Shown: positions 33,638 to 43,337 of the stretch, in pieces | Layout: every line of letters begins with the position of its first letter | How positions within the stretch are numbered: position 1 is the first letter of the stretch | Program-made: the position numbers and the translations under genes | From: a bacterium | GTDB taxonomy: Bacteria; Bacillota_I; Bacilli_A; Izemoplasmatales; UBA1188 | Length of the DNA stretch: 50,889 nucleotides | NCBI GenBank assembly: GCA_017960565.1 | Contig: JAGCYY010000033.1 | Location: 1-50,889 of the forward strand | Direction of reading: 5' to 3' | The notes under the pieces: generated by a model | What the model was told of the DNA's origin: nothing | Databases searched by the model: none | The model's input: only the letters and a program-made list of their open reading frames with translations

Positions 33638-34748
33638 CTAATTTCTCCAAGAATTTACTATCGACTAGTGTTACTTTATTAAAAGAAAGATTCAATCCAT
33701 CTTTGATTGTTAGAGCTTCATCGACTATGGCATTTTTGATTATTACGTTTTTGCCGATCTTAGTCGATGGTAAAATCACTGAATCTTTTATAATAGATCC
33801 TATATCCACTTTAGTGTCATATGACAAAATCGAATGGATTATTTCTCCATTAACTATACATCCATCGGCGATAGATGAATTGATAATTCTTGCTTTGTCA
33901 CCGATAAAATGAGGCGGATAATCATAAGCACGTGAATATATTTTATATTTTTGACCTTTATTATCTAAGATTTCTGGATGATCTAAATAGAACATATTTC
34001 CTTGATAGAGTGAACTTATTGTCCCTACATCCATAAATCTTCCGGTATAGTTATATGAATAAACTCTATTTGTTTCTTTGATTAAGAAAGGAATAAAGTC
34101 ATTGCCAAAATCTATTAGTTTATCTGCATAGTGTAGATATTCTAATAAGAAATCTTTGTTGAAGAGATACATTCCAAGTGAGATTCTATTTGATTTTGGA
34201 TTATCAGGTTTTTCTTCAAATCCGATAACTTTGTTTTCATGATCATATTCGATAATGCCAAAACGTTTTAAATCTTCTTTATTATCTAGATCTTGAGAGA
34301 TGATTGTTAGTTCGGCATTATTTTTCTTATGTTCATCTAAGATTTCACGAAAATCTATTTTATAGATTTGATCACCTGATAGAATCAAAACATATTTAGA
34401 TGTTAGAGATTTGATGAATTCAATTTGACTTAATACTGCGTTTGCGGTTCCTTTTTGATAAACAAGGGAATTTTTAGCCTCATATGGAGTTAAAAATGCA
34501 ATACCAGAATTGAAATAATCTAAATCCCAACTGGATCCACTTCCAATATATCTCATAAGTTCATATGGTTCATATTGAGTGATAATTCCTACTTCTTCTA
34601 CACCAGAATTAGAGATTGATGATAAAGGAAAGTCGATAATTCGATACTTTCCCATGAAGCTTACATATGACTTAGATTTGTTTTTAGTGAGACCTTGAAG
34701 TCGTGTACCACGACCACCGACAAGGACTATTGCGCTTAATTCTTTCAT
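33630..34748 (-). CDS. glgC: Glucose-1-phosphate adenylyltransferase
   Basis: A 372-residue enzyme with the catalytic GGRGTRLQGLTKNKSKS near the N-terminus, LSGDQIYKID, the GFEEKPDNPKS block and a C-terminal beta-helix. It makes ADP-glucose from ATP and glucose 1-phosphate, the committed step of bacterial glycogen synthesis. It is translated together with the GlgD-GlgA fusion (8-nt overlap), suggesting that GlgC and the GlgD domain form one complex. The ribosome site is weak; coupling to glgB is likely. Confidence 0.95.
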   Translation of the reverse strand: MKELSAIVLVGGRGTRLQGLTKNKSKSYVSFMGKYRIIDFPLSSISNSGVEEVGIITQYEPYELMRYIGSGSSWDLDYFNSGIAFLTPYEAKNSLVYQKGTANAVLSQIEFIKSLTSKYVLILSGDQIYKIDFREILDEHKKNNAELTIISQDLDNKEDLKRFGIIEYDHENKVIGFEEKPDNPKSNRISLGMYLFNKDFLLEYLHYADKLIDFGNDFIPFLIKETNRVYSYNYTGRFMDVGTISSLYQGNMFYLDHPEILDNKGQKYKIYSRAYDYPPHFIGDKARIINSSIADGCIVNGEIIHSILSYDTKVDIGSIIKDSVILPSTKIGKNVIIKNAIVDEALTIKDGLNLSFNKVTLVDSKFLEKLDV

Positions 34749-34751
34749 TTT

Positions 34752-36605
34752 TTATTTTCTTTTAAAAATTGTCGTAGAGAGAGGTGCAAGGGTGATAGAA
34801 ATTGATTCTTCAAAACCATGCATTGGAATATTTACTGATTCTAGTGGAAGGCCATTATAGAGGTTTGAACCACCAAATTCTAACTTATCACTATTTAAAA
34901 TTTCTTCATATGTTCCTTTATATGGAACACCTACACGATAATCTAGATATGAATTAGGCGTTAGATTCACAATGACAATTAAATTTTCATCTTCACATTT
35001 TCTTTCAAAAATGAAAACTGATTGATTAGAGTTTGATTGATCAATCCATCTAAATGATTCATAATTGTCATCGGCTTTATAAAGAGCCTTATGGTTCATA
35101 TAGAGTTTATTGATGTAGGCGACAAAGTTTTGAGCCGTTCTGTGGTTGTCATATTGAAGGAGGAACCAGTCGAGTTCGCTTTTTTCTCGCCATTCTCTAA
35201 ATTGAGCAAATTCACCACCCATAAATAATAATTTTTTGCCTGGATGAGTAAACATAAAACCGATTAAAGCACGATATCCAGCGAAGCGTTGCCAATAGTC
35301 TCCTGGCATTTTTTCGATTAGAGAGCCTTTTCCATGAACTACTTCATCATGTGATAATGGTAATATAAAGTTCTCACTAAAGGCATATACTAGTGAGAAT
35401 GTTATATAGTTGTGGTGATATTTTCTATAGATTGGATCTTTTGCAAAATATTTTAAGGTGTCATTCATCCAACCCATATTCCATTTATAATCGAAACCGA
35501 CACCGCCAATAGATGTTGGTTTTGTGACGTTAGGGAAAGTTGTAGAATCTTCAGCTGAGAGGATGACATTTCTATCATATGACTTAACAGCGTCTGATAG
35601 ATCTCTTAAGAATCTTACTCCACCTTCGTTGATGCCATTTCGCATATCACCAAGATAATAATAGATGTTTGATACAGCATCTAATCTAAAGCCATCGATA
35701 TGGAAATATTCCATAAAGAAGAAAGCATTAGAGATTAAAAATGATTTGGTTGTGCCTTTTTGAAGATCGAGGTTAGCTGTACCCCATGTAACATTTTCTC
35801 TTCTATATTCATCATCAAATTCATATAGATGACTTCCATCAAAGCGATATAGTCCATGAGCATCACGGCAAATATGGCCTGGTACCCAGTCCATAATTAC
35901 TTTGATATCTGCTTTATGTAGTTCATCTATTAGATACATTAGATCTTTAGGTACACCATATCTTGAGGTAATAGAATAATATCCAGTGCCTTGGTATCCC
36001 CAAGATTCATCGAGAGGGAATTCTACTAGTGGCATGAATTCAACGGCATTGAAACCCATTTTTTTAAGATATGGGATTAAAAGTGGAGGTAGTTCATTAT
36101 ATTTGTTGAAGGAACCATCGGGTTTAGTCATCCAAGAACCTATATTCATTTCATAGATCGATAGTGGTTCATGAAGATGATCACTATTTCTTCTTCTTTC
36201 TAGATATTCTTTGTCGTGCCAATAATAGCCATCAATATCATAGACTTTACTGCATGTTTCTGGTCTATTATCACTAAAGAAGGCATATGGATCTGATTTA
36301 AATAATGTTTCATTTTGTCTTGTGACAATCACATAACGATATTTTGTCCATTCACCAATAGATTCAATAAATAATTCATAAATACCATTATCATCGATTC
36401 TATTCATTGTGTGAACTCTTGAATCCCAGTTATTGAAATCACCTATTATTGATACAATTCTTGCATTAGGAGCATATACTCTAAAGATTGTACCTAAGGT
36501 ATTTCCATTTTCATCTTTTACGATGTGAGAGCCAAAAAGATCATAAGCTTTTTCTAGTTTCCCTTCATTGAACAAGTATAAATTGAATGCATCAAAACTA
36601 TTCAT
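34752..36605 (-). CDS. glgB: 1,4-alpha-glucan branching enzyme
   Basis: A 617-residue GH13 branching enzyme. It has an N-terminal CBM48 beta domain (residues about 20-115), DGFRLDAVSN with the nucleophile Asp, the SAEDSTTFP acid/base region and LPLSHDEVVHG. It makes the alpha-1,6 branch points of glycogen. GAGGGGG precedes the ATG. It is the first glg gene of the run and starts 21 nt after recX with no visible terminator between, so it may be read from upstream promoters. Confidence 0.96.
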   Translation of the reverse strand: MNSFDAFNLYLFNEGKLEKAYDLFGSHIVKDENGNTLGTIFRVYAPNARIVSIIGDFNNWDSRVHTMNRIDDNGIYELFIESIGEWTKYRYVIVTRQNETLFKSDPYAFFSDNRPETCSKVYDIDGYYWHDKEYLERRRNSDHLHEPLSIYEMNIGSWMTKPDGSFNKYNELPPLLIPYLKKMGFNAVEFMPLVEFPLDESWGYQGTGYYSITSRYGVPKDLMYLIDELHKADIKVIMDWVPGHICRDAHGLYRFDGSHLYEFDDEYRRENVTWGTANLDLQKGTTKSFLISNAFFFMEYFHIDGFRLDAVSNIYYYLGDMRNGINEGGVRFLRDLSDAVKSYDRNVILSAEDSTTFPNVTKPTSIGGVGFDYKWNMGWMNDTLKYFAKDPIYRKYHHNYITFSLVYAFSENFILPLSHDEVVHGKGSLIEKMPGDYWQRFAGYRALIGFMFTHPGKKLLFMGGEFAQFREWREKSELDWFLLQYDNHRTAQNFVAYINKLYMNHKALYKADDNYESFRWIDQSNSNQSVFIFERKCEDENLIVIVNLTPNSYLDYRVGVPYKGTYEEILNSDKLEFGGSNLYNGLPLESVNIPMHGFEESISITLAPLSTTIFKRK

Positions 36606-36626
36606 GTCGTCCCCCTCATATGTGAA

Positions 36627-37349
36627 TTAGATATTATCGATCAAGCCTTTTCTTATTAAAGCTTTTTTAACTTTGATAGTATCACCAGCATATTTTTTTA
36701 GTAATCTTTCTTTTTCTATTTTTATGAGTTCATTATCGCATGAATCTATTTTAGATTCATCGAAGTATTTAGATATGTCTTCTTCTTTATATCCTTTTCT
36801 GAGTAGAAAAATCTTGCATTTCTCTATTTTGATTTTTCTTGATTCTTTTTTGGATGTTTGGTTAAACTTATTTGTAAGATATAATATGTTTTGTTTTTTT
36901 ATATCATCTGGATATAAGAACTCTGGTGAAAGTTTATTTTCTTTGAGTTTCATAGTGATGATATTTTCACCTGAATGTTTTTCATAGATTTCATAATCTA
37001 TGAGAGTTTGTTTATAATATTCATCATTTAAGTAGTTCTTCTTCTCTAAGGTGTTGATTACTTCCTTAATGATTGAAGATGAAGAAGTATATTCTCTCAA
37101 ATGATCGCTTGTTTCTTTTTTGGAATGTGGCTTTTTTTCTAAATATTTTATTCCTTGTTGGAGTATTTGATCATATGGGAGTCTATTTAGAAAGTTTGTG
37201 AATTCTTCGTTTGTGATTTCTTTTAATGATAAAAATCTTGATTCGATTAAGAGATCTTCAGTGATTTTGAAAGTGAAGGTATCAAAATCTTTTTGAATTT
37301 TAATGGTGTATATTCTTTTTTCTTTTCTTATAGACTCGATTCTGATCAT
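36627..37349 (-). CDS. recX: Regulatory protein RecX
   Basis: A 240-residue protein made of RecX three-helix repeats: YLEKKPHSKKETSDHL, then VINTLEKKNYLNDEYYKQ and a late RKGYKEEDISKYF. RecX binds RecA filaments and limits recombinase activity. It starts 1 nt after the prfB stop, with AAGGA in the prfB tail as ribosome site, so the two are one transcript. The N-terminal 50 residues match the beta extension seen in Firmicutes RecX. Confidence 0.88.
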   Translation of the reverse strand: MIRIESIRKEKRIYTIKIQKDFDTFTFKITEDLLIESRFLSLKEITNEEFTNFLNRLPYDQILQQGIKYLEKKPHSKKETSDHLREYTSSSSIIKEVINTLEKKNYLNDEYYKQTLIDYEIYEKHSGENIITMKLKENKLSPEFLYPDDIKKQNILYLTNKFNQTSKKESRKIKIEKCKIFLLRKGYKEEDISKYFDESKIDSCDNELIKIEKERLLKKYAGDTIKVKKALIRKGLIDNI

Positions 37350-37350
37350 T

Positions 37351-38445
37351 TTAGTTTTCCTTGGAATATTTTAGATATGAACTGATGAATTCATCTAATT
37401 CTCCATCCATAACTCTATTTATCTGTGATGTTTCATAGCCGGTTCTATGGTCTTTAACGAGTGAATATGGATGGAATGTATAAGTTCTTATTTGTGAACC
37501 AAAAGCGATTTGAGATTTATTCAGTAAAGAATCGATCTCTTTTTTTCTTTTTTCTAATTCGATTTGATATAACCTGCTTTTTAGGACTTTAAGAGCTGTT
37601 TCCTTGTTTTGAATTTGACTTCTTTCATTTTGACAAGTCACGACAATTTTTGATGGAAAGTGCGTGATTCTAACTGCACTATCTGTCGTATTTACGCCTT
37701 GCCCGCCAGCGCCTGATGAATGAAATACATCGACTCTTATATCTTGATCATTTATGATGATATCGATATCATCGGTGATTTCTGGAGTTACTAAGATACT
37801 TGCGAATGTTGTATGTCTTGCGTGATCACTATCAAATGGTGAGAGTCTAATGAGTCTGTGAACACCTGATTCACTTTTTAAATATCCATATGCATATGGA
37901 CCTTCAATGAGAAGTGAAGCACTTTTTATTCCGACTTCATCTCCCTCTAAATAGTCGAGAACTTTAATTTTATATTTGTGTTTAGAGGCATACATTGTAT
38001 ACATTCTATATAACATCATCGACCAATCTAGGCTTTCAGTTCCACCAGCACCTGAATGAATTTCTAAAATGCAATTATTTCTATCTGTCTTATCAGATAA
38101 TAATAATTCGGTTTCAAGAGAGTCATAAATTTTACTAAAATTTAGGACGATAGAATCAGCTTCATTTATAGAATCTTCTTCTATTTCCGATAATTCAAAG
38201 ATTAGTTCGAGGTTATCAAGTTCTTTTTTTAGTGTTTCATAGTTTTCAAGTTTTTCTTTTAGATCATTCAAGACAGAAAAGACCTCTTTAGTTTTATTCT
38301 TATTTTGCCAAAAAGAAGCATCTTCTGTCTGCTTCTCAAGGTTATCTATAAGATACTTCATTTGCGAAATATTTAAAACTTTTTCTAGATTAGAGAGATT
38401 CTTTTTCATCTCTTCTAGATTTTGCTTGAGAACTATTCTATCCAT
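37351..38445 (-). CDS. prfB: Peptide chain release factor 2
   Basis: A 364-residue release factor. The SPF anticodon-like tripeptide (202-204) marks RF2, which reads UGA and UAA, and GGQ (247-249) promotes peptide release. The frame is continuous from the N-terminus, so the programmed +1 frameshift that regulates many prfB genes is absent. Its presence shows that UGA is a stop codon in this organism. The ribosome site is weak and the gene lies 16 nt after secA. Confidence 0.96.
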   Translation of the reverse strand: MDRIVLKQNLEEMKKNLSNLEKVLNISQMKYLIDNLEKQTEDASFWQNKNKTKEVFSVLNDLKEKLENYETLKKELDNLELIFELSEIEEDSINEADSIVLNFSKIYDSLETELLLSDKTDRNNCILEIHSGAGGTESLDWSMMLYRMYTMYASKHKYKIKVLDYLEGDEVGIKSASLLIEGPYAYGYLKSESGVHRLIRLSPFDSDHARHTTFASILVTPEITDDIDIIINDQDIRVDVFHSSGAGGQGVNTTDSAVRITHFPSKIVVTCQNERSQIQNKETALKVLKSRLYQIELEKRKKEIDSLLNKSQIAFGSQIRTYTFHPYSLVKDHRTGYETSQINRVMDGELDEFISSYLKYSKEN

Positions 38446-38461
38446 ATAATCTAGTTAAGAA

Positions 38462-40975
38462 TTATGCACCATGACAATATTTATATTTTTTGCCAGAGCC
38501 ACATGGACATGGATCGTTTCTTCCGACCTTTTGCACACCCATATTGGTTTTTGGTTTTTTCTTTTGTTCAACTTCGCCTCTGTTTGTGCCTTTGGCCTTC
38601 ATGACTTGTTCGCGCTCTGAGTTTTCTCTTACTTGTGCACGAAGGATGAATGCAGTAGTATCATTTTGAATGTTTGTGACAAGTTCTTGGAAGAGTCTTA
38701 GACCTTGTTCCTGGTATTCACGAAGCGGATCTTTTTGAGCATATCCTTGAAGAGATACTGCTTGTCTTAAATCACTCATTGTGTCTATATGTCTCATCCA
38801 ATATGTATCAACTACTCTAAGCATTACAGCTTTATAGAATTCTTGGAATACATCATCACTTATTACTGCTTTCTTTTCATCAATACATGTGTGAAATGCT
38901 GATAATAGAGTCTTTGTTACTTCTTCAACTGAACCTTCTAAATCATCTAGGAGGATAAATCCTTTAGGGAAATATCTACCATCGATTTCTTGAAGAAGTT
39001 CTAAAGCTTCAATTGAAGTACCCTTACCGATAATTGTATGATTATCAATTACGCGAAGAAGAGTTTGTTCAATGATGTTGAAGATTGTTGGTTCAATAGA
39101 TTCATTGAATAAGATTTCACGTCTTTGGGCATAGATAACTTCTCTTTGTTTACGCATTACTTCGTCGTATTTTAGAACGTTTTTACGTTGATCGTAGTTG
39201 TTTCCTTCAATTTGTTTTTGAGCACGTTCTATTGATTTTGAGAAGATACCAAAATCTAATGAATCATCTAATGAACCGCTTTGAAGCATAAGAGCTCTTT
39301 GAATTAATAATTTAAATCTTTCACTACCAAATCTCGCCATTAAATCATCTTCAGCACTCATGAAGAAGCAAGAATAACCAGGGTCACCTTGTCTACCACT
39401 TCTACCACGAAGTTGGTTATCGATACGTCTTGATTCATGTCTTTCTGTACCAAGTACGGCAAGACCACCTACTTCTTTTACACCTTCACCAAGTTTGATA
39501 TCGGTTCCACGACCAGCCATGTTTGTAGCGATTGTTACAGCACCAAATTCACCAGCGTGAAGAATGATTTCAGCTTCTTTTTCATTTTGTTTAGCATTTA
39601 ATACCTTGTGTGGAATATGTTCACGAGTGAGGAGTTTAGAGACTAGTTCACTTGTTTCAACGGCGATAGTACCAATCAAGATTGGTTGGCCTTTTTCGTG
39701 ACGTTCTTTAACATCTTTTACTAATGCTTTGAATTTAGCTTCTTTAGATACGAATAATTTATCGTTTGCATCTATTCTTATGACAGGCATATTTGTTGGG
39801 ATTTCAATAACTCTCATATTGTAGATATTGATGAATTCCTCTTCTTCAGTCTTAGCTGTACCAGTCATACCTGCAAGTTTTTTATACATTCTAAAGAAAT
39901 TTTGGAAGGTGATTGTCGCAAGTGTTGTAGTTTCTTTTTTGATTTCTACATGTTCTTTTGCTTCTAAAGCTTGATGTAATCCTTCAGTGAATTGTCTACC
40001 ATGCATTAATCTTCCTGTGAATGGATCAACAATTATAACCTGATTATCTTGAACAACATAATCGACATCTCTTTGCATGATATAATTCGCTCTTAAGGCG
40101 TTATCGATGTTGTGAAGAAGTGTGACATTTTTAATGTCATATAAGTTTTCGATATTGAAATGACTTTCAGCTTTTCTAATACCATCTTCGCTTAAAACGA
40201 TTGTTTTTTGTTTGATATCAATTAAATAATCATCTTCGCTTAGATATTTTACAAAATCATCTGCGAGTTCATATAATTTTTCTGTATTTCTTGCACCACC
40301 TGAGATGATTAGAGGTGTTCTTGCTTCATCGATTAAAGCTGAGTCAACTTCATCGACGATTGCAAAATTCAATTCACGTTGAACTAAATCTTCTTTTCTG
40401 ACAACCATATTGTCACGAAGATAGTCGAAACCAACTTCATTATTTGTGGTATAGAGGATATCGCAGTTATAATTATTTCTCTTTTCTTCTGATGACATTT
40501 CTCTTAAGTTTAGGCCAACAGTCAAACCTAGTTTTCTAAATAGATCACCAATAATACCGTTTGCTTCACGACCAGCTAGATATTCATTTACGGTAACGAT
40601 ATGAACTCCTTTTCCAGATAAAGCATTAAGATATGCAGGAAGAACAGCAGTAAGAGTTTTACCTTCACCTGTCTTCATTTCAGCAATGTTACCACCATGA
40701 ATGACAATTGCACCCATTATTTGAACTTTAAACGGATTCATTCCGGTATATTTATAAGCAGCGACAGATGAAAGTGCATATGCTTCAACTAGAAGTGAAT
40801 CTAGGGATTCACCATTCTTTACTCTTTCTTTAAATTCTTGTGTCTTATTTAAGAAATCTTCATCTTCAAAAGATTTATAATCTTCTTCTTTCTTTATTAC
40901 TTCTAAGGCTTTCTTTTCTAACTTCTTTTGTAAGAATCCTTTGATACGATTATCTTTTTTATGATTGATAGGCAT
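38462..40975 (-). CDS. secA: Preprotein translocase ATPase SecA
   Basis: An 837-residue motor of Sec export. It has Walker A MKTGEGKT, the motif II region DEVDSALIDEARTPLI, GRAGRGTD-type NMAGRGTDIKL, LRGRSGRQGDPG and the C-terminal zinc motif CPCGSGKKYKYCH that binds SecB or the ribosome. AAGGAGG precedes the ATG. It has its own promoter, with a perfect palindrome at the start of the transcript, and it heads the long run to the glg genes. Confidence 0.97.
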   Translation of the reverse strand: MPINHKKDNRIKGFLQKKLEKKALEVIKKEEDYKSFEDEDFLNKTQEFKERVKNGESLDSLLVEAYALSSVAAYKYTGMNPFKVQIMGAIVIHGGNIAEMKTGEGKTLTAVLPAYLNALSGKGVHIVTVNEYLAGREANGIIGDLFRKLGLTVGLNLREMSSEEKRNNYNCDILYTTNNEVGFDYLRDNMVVRKEDLVQRELNFAIVDEVDSALIDEARTPLIISGGARNTEKLYELADDFVKYLSEDDYLIDIKQKTIVLSEDGIRKAESHFNIENLYDIKNVTLLHNIDNALRANYIMQRDVDYVVQDNQVIIVDPFTGRLMHGRQFTEGLHQALEAKEHVEIKKETTTLATITFQNFFRMYKKLAGMTGTAKTEEEEFINIYNMRVIEIPTNMPVIRIDANDKLFVSKEAKFKALVKDVKERHEKGQPILIGTIAVETSELVSKLLTREHIPHKVLNAKQNEKEAEIILHAGEFGAVTIATNMAGRGTDIKLGEGVKEVGGLAVLGTERHESRRIDNQLRGRSGRQGDPGYSCFFMSAEDDLMARFGSERFKLLIQRALMLQSGSLDDSLDFGIFSKSIERAQKQIEGNNYDQRKNVLKYDEVMRKQREVIYAQRREILFNESIEPTIFNIIEQTLLRVIDNHTIIGKGTSIEALELLQEIDGRYFPKGFILLDDLEGSVEEVTKTLLSAFHTCIDEKKAVISDDVFQEFYKAVMLRVVDTYWMRHIDTMSDLRQAVSLQGYAQKDPLREYQEQGLRLFQELVTNIQNDTTAFILRAQVRENSEREQVMKAKGTNRGEVEQKKKPKTNMGVQKVGRNDPCPCGSGKKYKYCHGA

Positions 40976-40995
40976 GGTTATCCTCCTTCTTTATT

Positions 40996-41042
40996 ATGCA
41001 TCATTAATGATGCATCATAGATATAATACCATATATATCCAA
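40996..41042 (-). promoter_or_regulatory. secA promoter with 20-bp perfect palindrome
   Basis: TTGGAT (41037-41042) and TATGAT (41014-41019) are 17 nt apart on the minus strand. The palindrome ATGCATCATTAATGATGCAT (40996-41015) begins inside the -10 and covers the start site. It could be an operator or a 5' hairpin of the secA mRNA. Confidence 0.65.
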
Positions 41043-41054
41043 TTTTTTTATTAA

Positions 41055-41089
41055 AAATAAAAAATTAGGAGCCATCTGACTCCTAATTT
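41055..41089 (-). terminator. hpf terminator
   Basis: A perfect 10-bp stem AAATTAGGAG/CTCCTAATTT (41062-41071, 41080-41089) with an eight-base loop, followed by TTTTTTATTTTT in the minus-strand direction. It lies 15 nt after the hpf stop. Confidence 0.85.
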
Positions 41090-41104
41090 GGAATAAATTG
41101 TGTT

Positions 41105-41626
41105 TTAGAATGTTTCGATTAGTCCGTATTCACCATCTCTTCTTAGATACACTATGCATACATTTTCTTTTTCATTTTTGTAAGCATAGAAGGAGTGATC
41201 TAGGAATTCAAGTTGTGTTACAGCTTCATCAAATGTCATTATTTCTAATTTATATTGTTTGATTTTTACTGCACTTTCAACCATTTTCTCTGGTTCTGGA
41301 GTGTCAATAAATAGTCCACTAATACCTGCCTTATCTTGTAAGCTTCTTACAAGTTTATGTTTGTTTGATTTGATTTGTTTTTCTAATTTCTCAACACATT
41401 TATCGATAGCGATAAATAGTTCTTGATTCACCTCTTCTGCACGAAGGATGATAGGCCCAACAGGGATTGTGACTTCAGTTTTTACCTGTTTTCCTTCAGT
41501 CTTGATCATGATCTTTGCATCTAGTGGTCTAGTAGTAAAACGATCTAGTTTAGATAGTTTTTTCATCAAGTATTCCTTGATTTCATCGGTTTGTTTGATA
41601 CCTTTAGTTCTTATGTCGATTTGCAT
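41105..41626 (-). CDS. hpf: Ribosome hibernation promoting factor, long form
   Basis: A 173-residue long-type HPF. The N-terminal S30AE domain (about 1-100) is followed by a linker and the C-terminal dimerisation domain (EIMTFDEAVTQLEFLDHSFYAYKNE) that joins two 70S ribosomes into 100S particles in stationary phase. AAGGAGG lies 8 nt before the ATG, and a likely -10 (TAGAAT) stands about 25 nt upstream of the start. It is separated from secA by a strong terminator, and follows the comF pair as in other Firmicutes. Confidence 0.95.
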   Translation of the reverse strand: MQIDIRTKGIKQTDEIKEYLMKKLSKLDRFTTRPLDAKIMIKTEGKQVKTEVTIPVGPIILRAEEVNQELFIAIDKCVEKLEKQIKSNKHKLVRSLQDKAGISGLFIDTPEPEKMVESAVKIKQYKLEIMTFDEAVTQLEFLDHSFYAYKNEKENVCIVYLRRDGEYGLIETF

Positions 41627-41713
41627 AAAAAAGTCCTCCTTGCCTTTATTCTATCATTAATATTATTTTTGTATATAGATTTTGAAAAAATTTTACAAAA
41701 AAATCAAAAAATT

Positions 41714-42079
41714 TTAAAGAACATCTTCGAGAAGATATTCTAAGTCATTATATGTGATACTTATCAAAGTGATATCTATGCCAAATTCTAAATATTTTAT
41801 AAATGGCAGTGTGTCATCATCAATAAATAATATGAGATCTTTTTTGTTTTCTTTTAATATTTTTATTAATTTTGTGTAGAGTATTTTTTCGATTTCTTGA
41901 GAATAATATTCATCATCTAAAAAGTATTTATATTTTAATATGTGGCCATGATTTATCGGAATTATCAATGTTTTTTCTTTGGTTATAGATAGACATTTTG
42001 AACAGATAAATCTAAAAGAAAAAAGATCTTTAAAAGATATATCATAAAAGATTGGTTTTTCGCAGATTAAACATCTCAT
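41714..42079 (-). CDS. Truncated ComFC-like protein
   Basis: A 121-residue protein starting MRCLICEKPIFY, with a four-Cys zinc site (Cys3, 6, 26, 29) like the N-terminus of ComFC. ComFC is usually about 200-240 residues and ends in a phosphoribosyltransferase domain; here the remaining 90 residues are short and I see no PRPP-binding motif. The gene overlaps comFA by 4 nt. It may be a degenerate or minimal ComFC, so natural competence should not be assumed. Confidence 0.6.
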   Translation of the reverse strand: MRCLICEKPIFYDISFKDLFSFRFICSKCLSITKEKTLIIPINHGHILKYKYFLDDEYYSQEIEKILYTKLIKILKENKKDLILFIDDDTLPFIKYLEFGIDITLISITYNDLEYLLEDVL

Positions 42080-43212
42080 AACATTCTATTCATCCTATTA
42101 ATATAATCTTTCACAAGATTAAATTTGATAGAGTTTTTTTCATAGAAGATATAGATATTACCATATGGATCATCATAACTTCTTCCGACTCTACCACAGA
42201 TTTGAATGATTGTTTGATGAGAAAATATGCGATCTGAAGCATCATATATCATAGAATCTAAGTTCTTAATCGTTATACCGCGTTCAAGGATGGTTGTCGA
42301 AATTAGAAGTTTGTCTTTATTTGATTTGAATGATTTTATAATATCACTGGTGTTTTTATTTTTTGATGTGCAACAGTTTACATTTAATTCTTCTGCGAGT
42401 CTTTCTGCTTTATTTATAGATGAAACATAGATAATTAATTTTCTATTAGAACTCAATATTTCTTTAAATTCATTGCTGGATATGATTTTAGATGGTTTCA
42501 TTTTATAGAATATTGGCATTTTAAGATTATAACCATGATATCTTCTATTCATTGTGAATGTGTCAGCATCTACATATTCTTTTTCAGTGGCGCTCATTTT
42601 GATTATTATTCCATCTTTTTTAAGTGATTTAGAGACTAATCTTTTTAGATAATCATTATTAGCATACGGAAAAGCATCTGCCTCATCTAAAATTATTAGA
42701 TCAAATTCATCTTTGTAGTTGATGAGTTGGTGGACTGTCGAGATGAGAAGATCAGCTTCGTCATCATGGTTTTTCCCATCTAAAAACTTGATGATGGTAG
42801 ATGGAAAGGTGCTTTTTAGCCTTTGAAATAATTCTTGAACAATCTCTTTTCTCGGTATTGCAATAAGAGGCTTTTCGCCTCTATTTAAAGAATAGAGAAT
42901 TGTCTCATATGTCACTTCTGTCTTGCCGCTGCCACAGACAGCTTTAAGATAAGCATTTTTTCTATTTTTGTAGTGATTTAAAAGAAAATTAGATGCTTGT
43001 CTTTGAGCACACGAAAGAGAGAAATTAAGTTTTAAAATATGATTTTTATTTATTACTTTTCTTTGAATTCCATAGACTGGTATTTGTGTATTTCCACACT
43101 CTAGGCATTTATTAGATGTGACATTTTTTGATTCACATATTAGGCACATACCATCTTTTATTGATTCTCCAAGATATACTGAATTCGTTGTTTTTCTTTT
43201 TAATATTTTCAT
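42076..43212 (-). CDS. comFA: ComFA-like competence helicase
   Basis: A 378-residue superfamily 2 helicase. It has a four-Cys zinc site (Cys23, 26, 36, 39), Walker A CGSGKTE (93-99), the ComFA-type motif DEADAFPY (176-183), KMSATEKEY and a C-terminal QICGRVGRS. ComFA drives import of transforming DNA on the cytoplasmic side of the membrane. The ATG at 43212, with GGGA upstream, is preferred to the GTG 15 nt before it. The partner comFC is shortened, and no other competence genes are in the window. Confidence 0.9.
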   Translation of the reverse strand: MKILKRKTTNSVYLGESIKDGMCLICESKNVTSNKCLECGNTQIPVYGIQRKVINKNHILKLNFSLSCAQRQASNFLLNHYKNRKNAYLKAVCGSGKTEVTYETILYSLNRGEKPLIAIPRKEIVQELFQRLKSTFPSTIIKFLDGKNHDDEADLLISTVHQLINYKDEFDLIILDEADAFPYANNDYLKRLVSKSLKKDGIIIKMSATEKEYVDADTFTMNRRYHGYNLKMPIFYKMKPSKIISSNEFKEILSSNRKLIIYVSSINKAERLAEELNVNCCTSKNKNTSDIIKSFKSNKDKLLISTTILERGITIKNLDSMIYDASDRIFSHQTIIQICGRVGRSYDDPYGNIYIFYEKNSIKFNLVKDYINRMNRML

Positions 43213-43337
43213 ATATTTTCCCGACACTAAATAGATACTAGAATAAAAATAAAATGTACAAATTCATATGTATGATAGTATTTAAATTAACGTAGGATAA
43301 ACTATATATTTCTAATTTATAAAAACATACAGCAATT

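Noticed and set aside
37351-38445. UGA-as-Trp genetic code, as in Mycoplasma
   Set aside because: Release factor 2 is intact, several genes end in TGA at the expected length, and Trp positions use TGG.
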